Positions 1-6,053 of a stretch of 6,053 nt of DNA are shown piece after piece. Every line of letters starts with the position of its first letter. The stretch's first letter is position 1. Source of the stretch: Deltaproteobacteria bacterium (GTDB lineage Bacteria > Desulfobacterota > Desulfobulbia > Desulfobulbales > BM004); contig JAFDBU010000256.1 in assembly GCA_019313095.1 (NCBI GenBank), forward strand, positions 1-6,053, given 5' to 3'. The position numbers were made by a program, and so were the translations under genes. Under the pieces are notes generated by a model, which was not told the DNA's origin, searched no databases, and saw nothing but the letters and a program-made list of their open reading frames with translations.

Positions 1-73
1 CGCCGTTGACCGAGGTCTGCACCAGATCTTCAGGCAGGATGTTCAGACCGCAATGGTCACAGAGAAGTTCCAT
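1..73 (-). CDS. ccoI: CcoI/FixI-type copper-transporting P-type ATPase, N-terminal fragment
   Basis: Only the first 24 codons are inside the window; the gene runs off the left edge. The peptide starts MELLCDHCGLN, and the Cys5-x-His7-Cys8-Gly pattern resembles the metal-binding N-terminus of CcoI/FixI proteins. These are P1B-type ATPases of the inner membrane that supply copper for the CcoN active site. Position supports the call, because ccoI normally follows ccoG and ccoH in ccoGHIS clusters. The ATG lies 6 bases after the ccoH stop, and no strong Shine-Dalgarno sequence precedes it, so translation may be coupled to ccoH. The transport domain cannot be seen here. Another zinc-ribbon-like protein is possible but less likely in this context. 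Confidence 0.72.
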   Translation of the reverse strand, partial: MELLCDHCGLNILPEDLVQTSVNG

Positions 74-79
74 GGAAAA

Positions 80-556
80 CTATTGGCTGGAGCCGTTCAA
101 TGTAAGCAGCAAATTGCGCTTTATCATATTGTTGTCTTTACCGAGGATCATTTCCGCCTGGATTTCTCCCTCCAGACCGGACGGCAATTCCACACCATAG
201 ACACCTGAACCGGTTTCCTCCATTTCATAAGAGGCCGGCAAATCCAGCTGGCCCGGCAATCTGATCAGTAGTTTTCCGTTACAGCCGGAGACAGGCAGGT
301 TGCCATTTCGCAACAGGCGCACTTCAAAATAATTATGCGCAACTGTTGTGAAATAGTGCCATCCCGATTCCAGGGCTGCCTGCTGCTCTAATTGCGTTCT
401 GTTGTACTGTAGGCCGTGTTCATAATAAGAGGGGTCGACAACGCTGCTGACTCTTGTGCCGGCTTGATAAAAAGACCAGCCCATGCCGCCGGCAAATAGT
501 ATTGCCAGCAGGATGAGCAGGTAGATCCAAAGATTTATTTTCTGTGTTTTGTCCAC
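80..556 (-). CDS. ccoH: CcoH/FixH family cbb3 oxidase assembly protein
   Basis: This 158-residue protein has a short cytoplasmic start, one transmembrane helix at about residues 9-28, and a periplasmic domain. The stretch DPSYYEHGLQYN at 41-52 matches the conserved region just after the membrane helix in FixH/CcoH proteins. CcoH is known to associate with the cbb3 oxidase and to be needed for its assembly or stability. The start is GTG, immediately after the ccoG TAA with no gap. A GGAG at 563-566, inside the end of ccoG, lies 6 bases before it, which supports this start and suggests translational coupling. The length is usual for the family. Sequence conservation in the C-terminal beta-rich half is low, as is typical, so the call rests on the membrane-proximal motif and on its place between ccoG and ccoI. 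Confidence 0.9.
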   Translation of the reverse strand: MDKTQKINLWIYLLILLAILFAGGMGWSFYQAGTRVSSVVDPSYYEHGLQYNRTQLEQQAALESGWHYFTTVAHNYFEVRLLRNGNLPVSGCNGKLLIRLPGQLDLPASYEMEETGSGVYGVELPSGLEGEIQAEMILGKDNNMIKRNLLLTLNGSSQ

Positions 557-1810
557 TTAAAGCTCCATAAAAACAGGAATAAAGGTCCGGGTCCTGGCAC
601 GTTCCAACTGTTCCCTGTTTTTTGCTATAAAGATTATACGCAGTGGCGTATCCTTTTCGGGCCGTTTGCTGAGCACAACAAAATTTAACCTTCTAATTTC
701 GCCGTCGGCCAGCAAAATGTTTTTTGCCGGCCCATTTATTTCTAGCTCATCGCCTTCTTCCAGATAGGCAAAAATCGAGTAGGTCTCTTCTCTGCCGCTC
801 TTGTTTACCAGGTATCCGGAGAAAAAAGTGGCAATCCGTCCATCCTCCAGCAGGTGGCTGGCTACCGTTTTGGTGCGCGCAACTTTGAGGGTGGCAGCAC
901 TGCGGTTCAGGGAAGCAACAACCAGTGACGTGGAAACGGCCAGAAAAATGAACAGAACGAGGGTGGTGCGGATAGTCAGCAGGCTCCTCCAGCCCTTGCC
1001 CTCCTGTCCGAAAGAATAGCGAATGATGCCCGGCTGCCTGAGCTTAGCCATGACAGTTCGACAGGCATCCAGGCACTTGGCGCAGTTTATGCACTCTACC
1101 TGGAAGCCGTTCCTGATGTCAATTTCCATGGGGCACGAGCGCACACAGGCCTCGCAAGCAATACAGCGCTCGGCCTCGTCCGGCGGACACCAGAGCGTCA
1201 GGGTCCCTTGATCCACCAGGACGGTCTGGAACCTGCCGTACGGGCAGAATTCCTTGCAGAACAGACGGCGCAGAAAGCCAAGGTCAATATAGATAATAAC
1301 AGCGACAGTGAGGGCGGAGCCCAGCGGCCAGGGCCCCAGTTCCCCGGTCAGGAATAGGGGAAAAAACTCACGCGGCGGCACAAAGTACCAGACAAGGTTG
1401 CAGCCAATCAACAAACTGAGACCAATGAAGAATGCATGCAGGAAGACTTTCTGCCACAGATTACCTATATACCGGTTGTTTTCAACTCGCATGCCCAGAA
1501 CCCGGCCAACCCCTTCTGTCAGGTCGGCAAGGGTTGTCTGGGGGCAGGCCCAACCGCACCAGACACGGCCCATAACCAGAGTAACCAGCAGGAAAAGAAA
1601 AACGAAACTCACGGTGGCCAACCAGAACAGGTAAAATTCCTCTATCCTGAAGTTCATGCCGAACAGATGGAAGGAAAAGGTCGGAATGTCGATCCTGACG
1701 CTGCTTTGTCCGTTAATCACCACAAAGGGCAGCAGCAGGATGACAAGCGAGGAGCCCCATTGCAGCAGGCGGCGCCAGGGCGTCAACAGATGTGGGTTTT
1801 GCGTTTTCAT
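557..1810 (-). CDS. ccoG: CcoG/FixG polyferredoxin-like cbb3 oxidase accessory protein
   Basis: This is a 417-residue membrane iron-sulfur protein when counted from the ATG at 1810. It has about five membrane helices (roughly 13-32, 62-82, 122-144, 163-183 and 277-300). Paired cysteines occur in VWCGWACPQT (Cys85, Cys89) and in CKEFCPYGRF (Cys185, Cys189). Two ferredoxin motifs follow: CIACEACVRSCP (Cys216, 219, 222, 226) and CINCAKCLDAC (Cys240, 243, 246, 250). The C-terminal 110 residues fit the Ig-like FixG C-terminal domain. CcoG proteins have been shown to act in copper reduction during cbb3 biogenesis. The start is uncertain: the frame stays open upstream to a TTG at 1873 and an ATG at 1843, but that extension is encoded by a terminator-like hairpin and looks unlike the family. 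No candidate start has a good ribosome binding site. ccoH follows directly. Confidence 0.95.
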   Translation of the reverse strand: MKTQNPHLLTPWRRLLQWGSSLVILLLPFVVINGQSSVRIDIPTFSFHLFGMNFRIEEFYLFWLATVSFVFLFLLVTLVMGRVWCGWACPQTTLADLTEGVGRVLGMRVENNRYIGNLWQKVFLHAFFIGLSLLIGCNLVWYFVPPREFFPLFLTGELGPWPLGSALTVAVIIYIDLGFLRRLFCKEFCPYGRFQTVLVDQGTLTLWCPPDEAERCIACEACVRSCPMEIDIRNGFQVECINCAKCLDACRTVMAKLRQPGIIRYSFGQEGKGWRSLLTIRTTLVLFIFLAVSTSLVVASLNRSAATLKVARTKTVASHLLEDGRIATFFSGYLVNKSGREETYSIFAYLEEGDELEINGPAKNILLADGEIRRLNFVVLSKRPEKDTPLRIIFIAKNREQLERARTRTFIPVFMEL

Positions 1811-1813
1811 TAT

Positions 1814-1840
1814 AAAAAAGGGAAGGGGGAACCCTTCCCT
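1814..1840 (-). terminator. Rho-independent terminator-like hairpin before ccoG
   Basis: Read on the minus strand, AGGGAAGGG (1840-1832), a TTCC loop and CCCTTCCCT (1827-1819) form a perfect 9-bp, GC-rich stem. A run of six T residues (1819-1814) starts at the last base of the stem. This is the classical intrinsic terminator shape, and it points in the direction of the operon. It would reduce read-through from the ccoN structural genes into ccoGHI. The ATG at 1810 begins only three bases after the T run, so the same hairpin could also affect ccoG translation. Termination efficiency cannot be judged from sequence. Confidence 0.75.
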
Positions 1841-1852
1841 CATATGTGATCG

Positions 1853-1881
1853 AATGTAAACCTGAAGGCCCAAACTGTAAA
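1853..1881 (-). promoter_or_regulatory. Possible sigma-70 type promoter for ccoGHI
   Basis: On the minus strand, TTTACA (1881-1876; five of six matches to the -35 consensus) is followed after exactly 17 bases by TACATT (1858-1853; four of six matches to the -10 consensus). Transcription would begin near 1846, just before the hairpin at 1840-1814. Its position in the only sizeable gap between the structural and accessory genes fits a separate promoter for ccoGHI. Matches of this quality also arise by chance, so it is a candidate only. Confidence 0.35.
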
Positions 1882-1895
1882 GGCTTCTGGGAAGA

Positions 1896-2129
1896 TTATT
1901 TGCCGGGCTGAGCTGGAACGCTCAAGCTGCCGGCCGCCTTTTGCTTATGAGTAGCCATTTTTTCCTGGAATTCATCCTGGGAGCTCCAGCCGCTTAAGAG
2001 GAAGTAACCGCAGAAGATGACGCCCCAGATGATGAGACCGTAAAAAAGCAGGTTGAAGTAGGCAGGGGGGTTCTGCTCCCTGTCCTCGCTGATTCCGTCA
2101 AAAGTATGTTCACTGTTTTCGCTGGACAT
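1896..2129 (-). CDS. Stand-alone CcoP N-terminal membrane anchor, no heme domain
   Basis: This 77-residue protein matches the N-terminal domain of CcoP/FixP: FDGISEDREQNPP (10-22) resembles the family's FDGIxExDNPLP, and is followed by one membrane helix at about 25-47. It has no CxxCH heme motif. Normal CcoP continues into two cytochrome c domains (about 300 residues in all), but this gene ends in TAA at 1898-1896 after a short hydrophilic tail. A GGAGG at 2138-2142 lies 8 bases before the ATG, so the gene is clearly expressed as its own unit. It sits where ccoP is expected, after ccoQ and before ccoG. The role is inferred: a structural subunit packing its helix against CcoN, while the cytochrome function is carried by the fused CcoO protein. 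Confidence 0.85.
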   Translation of the reverse strand: MSSENSEHTFDGISEDREQNPPAYFNLLFYGLIIWGVIFCGYFLLSGWSSQDEFQEKMATHKQKAAGSLSVPAQPGK

Positions 2130-2149
2130 AGCAATATCCTCCGATAAGT

Positions 2150-2290
2150 TTAATCGTCCTCGAGCATTCGTTGTTTGGGCTCTTCCAGTTTTTCCTTGCG
2201 TTTACGGCTATAAGTCCTGAAGACAATGACTGCAAATACCGCGAAGAGCCCAAAAGTTACGCCCAGATAAAGTATCGAAGCCGATTTCAT
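2150..2290 (-). CDS. ccoQ: CcoQ/FixQ-like small membrane subunit
   Basis: This 46-residue protein starts MKSASILYLG, has one membrane helix at about residues 5-24, and continues into a basic stretch (RTYSRKRKEK, 25-34) and an acidic end. That architecture and size are typical of CcoQ, a subunit that stabilises the cbb3 complex. Sequence identity in the family is weak, so the assignment rests on topology and on the position directly after the ccoO-type gene. The ATG abuts the TAA of the preceding gene without any gap. A GGAGG at 2302-2306 inside that gene's end gives an 11-base spacing. The basic residues after the helix predict a cytoplasmic C-terminus. Twenty bases separate it from the CcoP-anchor start codon. 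Confidence 0.83.
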   Translation of the reverse strand: MKSASILYLGVTFGLFAVFAVIVFRTYSRKRKEKLEEPKQRMLEDD

Positions 2291-3172
2291 TTACTGGTGA
2301 TCCTCCCCGATATTATAGTATTTCACGAAGTTGACTATTTTCCACACCTTGTCTGCTCCAAGAGAGGAATATGGGGGCATGCCATTTTCTGGAACTCCGT
2401 TGTAGATAATCTCGAAAAGATCATTTTCTTCCAGGCTTGCTCCGTCAAGTTCAGGACCGATGCCGCCCTCAAAATGCTCACCGTGACAGGCGGCACAATT
2501 TTCCTTGTAAAGATGTTCCCAGGCTTCCATTGTTGCATGATCGACACCGGCATAAGGATTAACCAGCTCGCCAACTATCTCAGCAGCAACAGCCTCGCGC
2601 CATGGGATGTCACTTCCCAGTTTCTGCATGTAAGCAATAATGGCATCCATTTCCGTCTTGCCGGCCAAGCCGGTAATCTGGTCTTCGGTATACGGAAAGT
2701 TGAGCGCAGCCATTTTTTTTCTGGTGTACTCGGGATCAACGGTTTTACCGGACAGAAAGGCATAGGCCGGCATATTGCTGCCCGGCACAAAACCGGCCGG
2801 GTCCTGCATGTGCTTGTAATGCCACTCATCCGGGTACTTGCCCCCCAGCCTTGCCAGGTCCGGGCCGGTGCGGCGTGAGCCCCATAAAAAAGGGCGATCG
2901 TATACAAACTCGCCGGATTTCGAGTAGTCGCCGTACCGCAGAACATCTGCCACCAGCGGTCGGACGGTCTGGGTATGGCAGTTGTTGCAGCCCTCACGGA
3001 TATAGACATCCCTGCCCTCGAGTTCAAGGGGTGTATAAGGCTTAACGGAGGCAATCGAGTCGGCCTCGGTGTTCACCCAAGCAAATGGCAGTACCATGGT
3101 AATTATGGTGCCGACGAGGATGGCACAGGTTGCCAGTACCAACAGAAGGACAGGATTTTTCTCCCAAATCAT
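2291..3172 (-). CDS. ccoO: CcoO fused to a C-terminal cytochrome c domain (CcoOP fusion)
   Basis: This 293-residue diheme protein carries electrons to CcoN. Residues 1-190 are CcoO (cbb3 subunit II): a membrane helix at about 8-30, then EGCNNCHTQTVRP with the heme c motif Cys62-x-x-Cys65-His66, WGSRRTGPDLARLGG (97-111), and the probable axial ligand Met134 in PGSNMPAYAF. Ordinary CcoO ends shortly after this, at roughly 200 residues. Here residues about 205-288 form a second class I cytochrome c domain, with Cys226-x-x-Cys229-His230 in ENCAACHGEHFEGG, and Met265 in ENGMPPYSSL as probable sixth ligand. The C-terminal domain resembles a CcoP heme domain. A strong AAGGAGG (3179-3185) overlaps the ccoN stop and sits 6 bases before the ATG. 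The frame runs without interruption through the junction. Confidence 0.95.
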   Translation of the reverse strand: MIWEKNPVLLLVLATCAILVGTIITMVLPFAWVNTEADSIASVKPYTPLELEGRDVYIREGCNNCHTQTVRPLVADVLRYGDYSKSGEFVYDRPFLWGSRRTGPDLARLGGKYPDEWHYKHMQDPAGFVPGSNMPAYAFLSGKTVDPEYTRKKMAALNFPYTEDQITGLAGKTEMDAIIAYMQKLGSDIPWREAVAAEIVGELVNPYAGVDHATMEAWEHLYKENCAACHGEHFEGGIGPELDGASLEENDLFEIIYNGVPENGMPPYSSLGADKVWKIVNFVKYYNIGEDHQ

Positions 3173-3178
3173 GGCTAC

Positions 3179-3185
3179 CCTCCTT
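3179..3185 (-). promoter_or_regulatory. Strong ribosome binding site of the ccoOP fusion gene
   Basis: The minus strand reads AAGGAGG, 6 bases before the ATG at 3172 and overlapping the last base of the ccoN TAA codon. It fixes the start of the fusion gene and ties its translation closely to ccoN. Confidence 0.8.
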
Positions 3186-4591
3186 TATGTTGTCTGAGCG
3201 GCTGCAACAGGAACTTCCTTGCCCCTGCGAACCGTCATGTAGAGGTTATAGATAAAAACGACGACTCCAGCGAGATAGATTATGCCGCTCAGGGCTCGAA
3301 CAAACCAGTAGGGATAGATTTCAGCTAGGGTTTCCATAAAGGTATAGGTAAGGGAGCCGTCAGGGTTAAGACTGTGCCACATGGAGGCCTGCTGCAGACC
3401 GGCGACCCACATCGAAAGGGAATTGATAAGCTGACCGATAAGAACCAGCCAGAAATGAAGGTTGGCCAGGCCGATGCTGTAAAGCTTGCGGTCATATATT
3501 TTGGGGACCAGATAGTAGATGGCCGCAAAGAGCACCAGTGATACCCACCCCATGGCACCCATATGGACATGGCCTGGCACCCATTCGCTGTAGTGAATAA
3601 ATGCTGAGAAAGATCGTACAGCCTGTGACGGCCCCTGCAGGGTCTGCAGTCCGTAAAAGGTGATGCCGAGGATAAGGAATTTGACAAGGTAATTGTCCCG
3701 CATCTGGTGCCACTGACCCTTCATGGACAGGTAGCCGTTGAAAACCGAACCCCAGGAAGGCGCGATCAGCATAACCGAGAAGGCCATGGCCAGGGTCTGG
3801 ATCCAGTCCGGCACCGGCGTCCACAGCAGGTGATGGGCCCCGGTCCAGAGGTACATGAAAATAAGGCTCCAGAAAGCGATTATCGACAGCCGGTGGCTGT
3901 AAATGGGTACACCGGTTGATTTCGGCAGAAAGTAATAGAATACTGCCAACGGCGGCGTTGTCAAAACCATGGCCACCGCGTTATGGCCGAACCACCACTG
4001 TACATTGGCATCGTTGGTGCCGGCAAAGGCGGAATATGACTTAAAAAGCGACACCGGCACGGCAGCAGCATTGACCAGGTAAAGCACGGCAACGCCTACC
4101 AAGGTTGCCAGCATATACCAGAGGGAGATATACATGGGCTCCTCTTTCCGCTTGACTATGGTCATGGTAATGTTGACCGAAAAGATGACCCAGAGAATGA
4201 CCACCATGATGTCTACGGGCCATTCCAGCTCATGATACTCCTTTGATGAGTTGTAACCCAGGAGCAGAGTGACAGCTGCAGCTATAATGGTGGCGTTGAA
4301 AAACCAGAGCTGAAATTTCGCCAGCCCGTCACTCCAAAGCGGCCTGCGGCAGAGCCTCTGCACCATGTAGTAAAACAGGGCAAAGAAGGTGCCGATACCC
4401 CAGCCGAAAATGCCGGCATTGGTATGCAGTGGCCGCAGTCTGCCGTAAGTTAAAAAGGGAGCAAAGTTTAGATCCGGGTTCACCAGTTGGAAGGCGATAA
4501 GCACCCCGACCAGGACGGCGACCAGTCCCCAGAGAATGCTCCAGTTGACGAAGCTTCTCACAATGTCATAATTGTATTCTGCTTTTTCCAT
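3185..4591 (-). CDS. ccoN: cbb3-type cytochrome c oxidase catalytic subunit I (CcoN)
   Basis: This 468-residue polytopic membrane protein reduces oxygen to water at a heme b3-CuB centre and contributes to proton pumping. The metal ligands are visible: His56 (RLRPLHTNAG) and His343 for low-spin heme b, His341 (EWVPGHVHMG) for heme b3, and His203 (WWFGHNAV), His253 and His254 (TGAHHLLW) for CuB. Tyr247 in FMYLWTGAHH is at the place of the cbb3-specific tyrosine that is crosslinked to a CuB histidine. SSKEYHELEWPVD (115-127) is the conserved loop that binds calcium in known structures. The length is normal and about a dozen helices are apparent. The start is supported by AAGGAGG at 4596-4602, although the gap to the ATG is short (4 bases). 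Twelve bases separate it from the ccoOP gene. Confidence 0.98.
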   Translation of the reverse strand: MEKAEYNYDIVRSFVNWSILWGLVAVLVGVLIAFQLVNPDLNFAPFLTYGRLRPLHTNAGIFGWGIGTFFALFYYMVQRLCRRPLWSDGLAKFQLWFFNATIIAAAVTLLLGYNSSKEYHELEWPVDIMVVILWVIFSVNITMTIVKRKEEPMYISLWYMLATLVGVAVLYLVNAAAVPVSLFKSYSAFAGTNDANVQWWFGHNAVAMVLTTPPLAVFYYFLPKSTGVPIYSHRLSIIAFWSLIFMYLWTGAHHLLWTPVPDWIQTLAMAFSVMLIAPSWGSVFNGYLSMKGQWHQMRDNYLVKFLILGITFYGLQTLQGPSQAVRSFSAFIHYSEWVPGHVHMGAMGWVSLVLFAAIYYLVPKIYDRKLYSIGLANLHFWLVLIGQLINSLSMWVAGLQQASMWHSLNPDGSLTYTFMETLAEIYPYWFVRALSGIIYLAGVVVFIYNLYMTVRRGKEVPVAAAQTT

Positions 4592-4658
4592 GTTGCCTCC
4601 TTCCTCAACACATTGTTTTGATGAAAAATCTTTATCGTTAAAAAAATATCATCCAATT
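4592..4658 (-). promoter_or_regulatory. AT-rich leader upstream of ccoN
   Basis: This is the only gap between the AAA+ gene and ccoN, 67 bases long. On the minus strand it starts AT-rich, with seven consecutive T residues, and ends with the ccoN ribosome binding site GAGGAAGGAGG. A promoter for the oxidase operon would have to lie here or inside the AAA+ gene, but I see no convincing -35/-10 pair. One ATCAA half-site resembles half of an FNR box, but the matching half is missing. There is no GC-rich hairpin before the T run, so read-through from the AAA+ gene is possible. Confidence 0.4.
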
Positions 4659-6053
4659 TTACCAGACCGCCCTCAGTTTATAGTCCTTACGAACGCGGTC
4701 CACTTTCCGTTCAAGATCTATGCGCCAGTCTGCATGGATACGTGCTGCAGACGGTGCTATAAGTTCGGGTAAGCCGTAAACCAGCCTGTCTGATGCACTT
4801 GATGCTTCAATCACAGCCTCAATGGACCGGGCCCCGAACTTGTAGCGGGCAAGCAATAACCGCAGCAGCAGGCCGGAGGTTTTGCGGGCCGCCTTTTTCC
4901 AATGCGTATCCATCTGATGTGCAATGATAAAGGCCCTTTTCAGCAGGATACGATGCAAACACTCCAGCTGTTTTTCAGTGACAGACTCCTCAAGGAGCGC
5001 ATCATCTATTTCAATCCCGTCAATATCCAGCACAACCCGCAGCCGGCTCATAAAATCCGGAATTTTCAGGGTTTTGACCAGTTGTGCCGCGGCTGCATCT
5101 TTTTGGTTTAAAAGTTCTTCCATCCCGGCCCAGCTTGATTTAACGCCGCCGGCAAAAACAAAAATGGAACGACCTATATAGTAAGGGGTGCCGTGTACAA
5201 AGGTAACGCCGTCCTGCATGGAGGGCAGGAAGTAGCGCAGGTAGCCGAATTCGTTATTGTCATAGCGGCAGTCGAACTCATCCCAGAAGACAATGGGAAC
5301 TTTGCCGCGGGCTACCGAGGCCCGGATGGGTTCAATGGCGGAATTAATTTCCTCGGGACCGTCAAACTGGGTCATATTGAATTCGAAAAAGTCAAACGGA
5401 TTCAGGTCGAATTTGCTGGAAATAACCCGCGCGACCTCTTTGACGGAAAATGATTTTCCTGAACCGGGTGGGCCGAACACCCCTATACAGAGAGGCCGTT
5501 GGAAGGTCTCCTTGGAAACATAGCTGTCCATAACGTTCTGCAAGGTGATGACCGGATCAAGTTCTGCTGGATCTGTGGTCCGGAGCTTGCCGACATGAAA
5601 GAGGCGGAATTCTTCAAAGCCTTTCTGCCAGCTGACTTCTTCCTTTAGATGGTGCAAAATATCAAGAATAACCGGCACAGGGCCTGACATAAGCTTTGTG
5701 TTCCCGCTGTCAGAGCCCACTGTTATTGGTAGTTTCTGGGGAAAAAAAGACCGCAGTGCCTTTTTTTTATTCTCGTTCCAAATCTGGCTGGCAACAATTT
5801 CAAGGCTTTGGGCAAAATCGGGCGAGGTTTCAGGCAGCTCAATAAATCCGGGATCTGAAGTGTATTCAATATAGGAACAGGGAACTCCCCCCGGAAAAGC
5901 AGAAGAAAAATCAAGCTCCGGGAACTCCAAAGTATCGCTGAAAAAATAGCCGTGATTATAAAGGAGCTGCCAATTGTTGAGAACACGCCTGGAAAAATCA
6001 TAAAAATAATTGCGGCAGAAATCACGGCAGCCGATCTCCAGAAAGTCCATGGC
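4659..6053 (-). CDS. AAA+ family ATPase of unknown function, 5' end missing
   Basis: The frame is open to the right edge of the window; the first ATG is at 6050 and the true start may lie outside. Residues are counted from that ATG (463 in all). A P-loop, GPPGSGKS (193-200), is followed by the Walker B motif IVFWDEFD (253-260). An arginine-finger-like segment, PDFMSRLRVV (331-340), and a sensor-2-like FGARSIEAVI (405-414) complete an AAA+ core with a helical lid. The strand expected to carry sensor 1 reads IFVFAGG, lacking the usual polar residue. The N-terminal about 185 residues match nothing I recognise, and the C-terminus is basic and charged. No membrane helices are evident. The function is unknown: remodelling or regulatory roles are possible, and no feature ties it specifically to the oxidase. 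It ends 67 bases before ccoN. Confidence 0.88.
   Translation of the reverse strand, partial: AMDFLEIGCRDFCRNYFYDFSRRVLNNWQLLYNHGYFFSDTLEFPELDFSSAFPGGVPCSYIEYTSDPGFIELPETSPDFAQSLEIVASQIWNENKKKALRSFFPQKLPITVGSDSGNTKLMSGPVPVILDILHHLKEEVSWQKGFEEFRLFHVGKLRTTDPAELDPVITLQNVMDSYVSKETFQRPLCIGVFGPPGSGKSFSVKEVARVISSKFDLNPFDFFEFNMTQFDGPEEINSAIEPIRASVARGKVPIVFWDEFDCRYDNNEFGYLRYFLPSMQDGVTFVHGTPYYIGRSIFVFAGGVKSSWAGMEELLNQKDAAAAQLVKTLKIPDFMSRLRVVLDIDGIEIDDALLEESVTEKQLECLHRILLKRAFIIAHQMDTHWKKAARKTSGLLLRLLLARYKFGARSIEAVIEASSASDRLVYGLPELIAPSAARIHADWRIDLERKVDRVRKDYKLRAVW

Noticed and set aside
1809..1814. A perfect TATAAT on the minus strand at the ccoG start
   Set aside because: It overlaps the ATG at 1810, so a transcript from it would begin inside the gene. 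It arises from the T run of the hairpin joined to the start codon.
1896..2129. The short anchor gene as a frameshifted or truncated ccoP pseudogene
   Set aside because: Only 85 bases lie between its stop and the ccoG ATG, with no CxxCH or cytochrome remnant in any frame. A cytochrome domain is present instead on CcoO.
2171..2878. A 235-codon open frame on the plus strand opposite the ccoOP and ccoQ genes
   Set aside because: It lies antisense to well-supported genes, has no recognisable domain, and starts without a convincing ribosome binding site. It is best explained as a chance open frame.
4592..4658. A possible FNR/Anr box upstream of ccoN, as expected for a microaerobic oxidase
   Set aside because: Only one ATCAA half-site is present; the TTGAT half at the right spacing is missing.
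5723..6025. A 100-codon frame overlapping the N-terminal part of the AAA+ gene, with an A8 run (5761-5768) that could allow slippage
   Set aside because: The main frame is continuous through the run and leads into the ATPase core. The alternative frame has no recognisable feature and ends shortly after.

Overview
The window carries most of a cbb3-type cytochrome c oxidase locus, all on the minus strand, so it reads from right to left. In transcription order it holds the 3' part of an AAA+ ATPase gene (6053-4659), ccoN (4591-3185), a fused ccoO::cytochrome-c gene (3172-2291), ccoQ (2290-2150), a 77-residue CcoP N-terminal anchor protein (2129-1896), ccoG (1810-557), ccoH (556-80), and the first 24 codons of a probable ccoI (73-1). 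Coding density is high. There are no RNA genes, mobile elements or CRISPR arrays that I can support.

The layout has a structural module (ccoN, ccoOP, ccoQ, ccoP anchor) followed by an assembly module (ccoG, ccoH, ccoI). CcoN is the heme-copper catalytic subunit. The c-type cytochrome subunit feeds it electrons. CcoQ and the anchor are single-helix membrane proteins. CcoG, CcoH and CcoI are factors for copper reduction or insertion and for complex stability. A strong intrinsic-terminator-like hairpin (1814-1840), with a possible promoter just before it, separates the two modules.

The striking feature is that CcoP has been taken apart. Its membrane helix is a stand-alone protein without a heme motif, and one cytochrome c domain is attached to the C-terminus of CcoO. 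Only two c-type heme sites are encoded in the structural module, against three in a textbook CcoNOQP. The reading frames are clean, each part has its own ribosome binding site where expected, and no cytochrome remnant follows the anchor gene. This therefore looks like a stable rearrangement and not a sequencing error or a decayed gene.

The organism is a Gram-negative bacterium able to respire oxygen at low concentration. The rearranged subunits and moderate base composition make me favour a deltaproteobacterial (Desulfobacterota or Desulfuromonadota-like) source. This is an inference from memory of similar arrangements, not something the sequence proves. The upstream AAA+ ATPase has no evident link to respiration and may belong to a different transcription unit.
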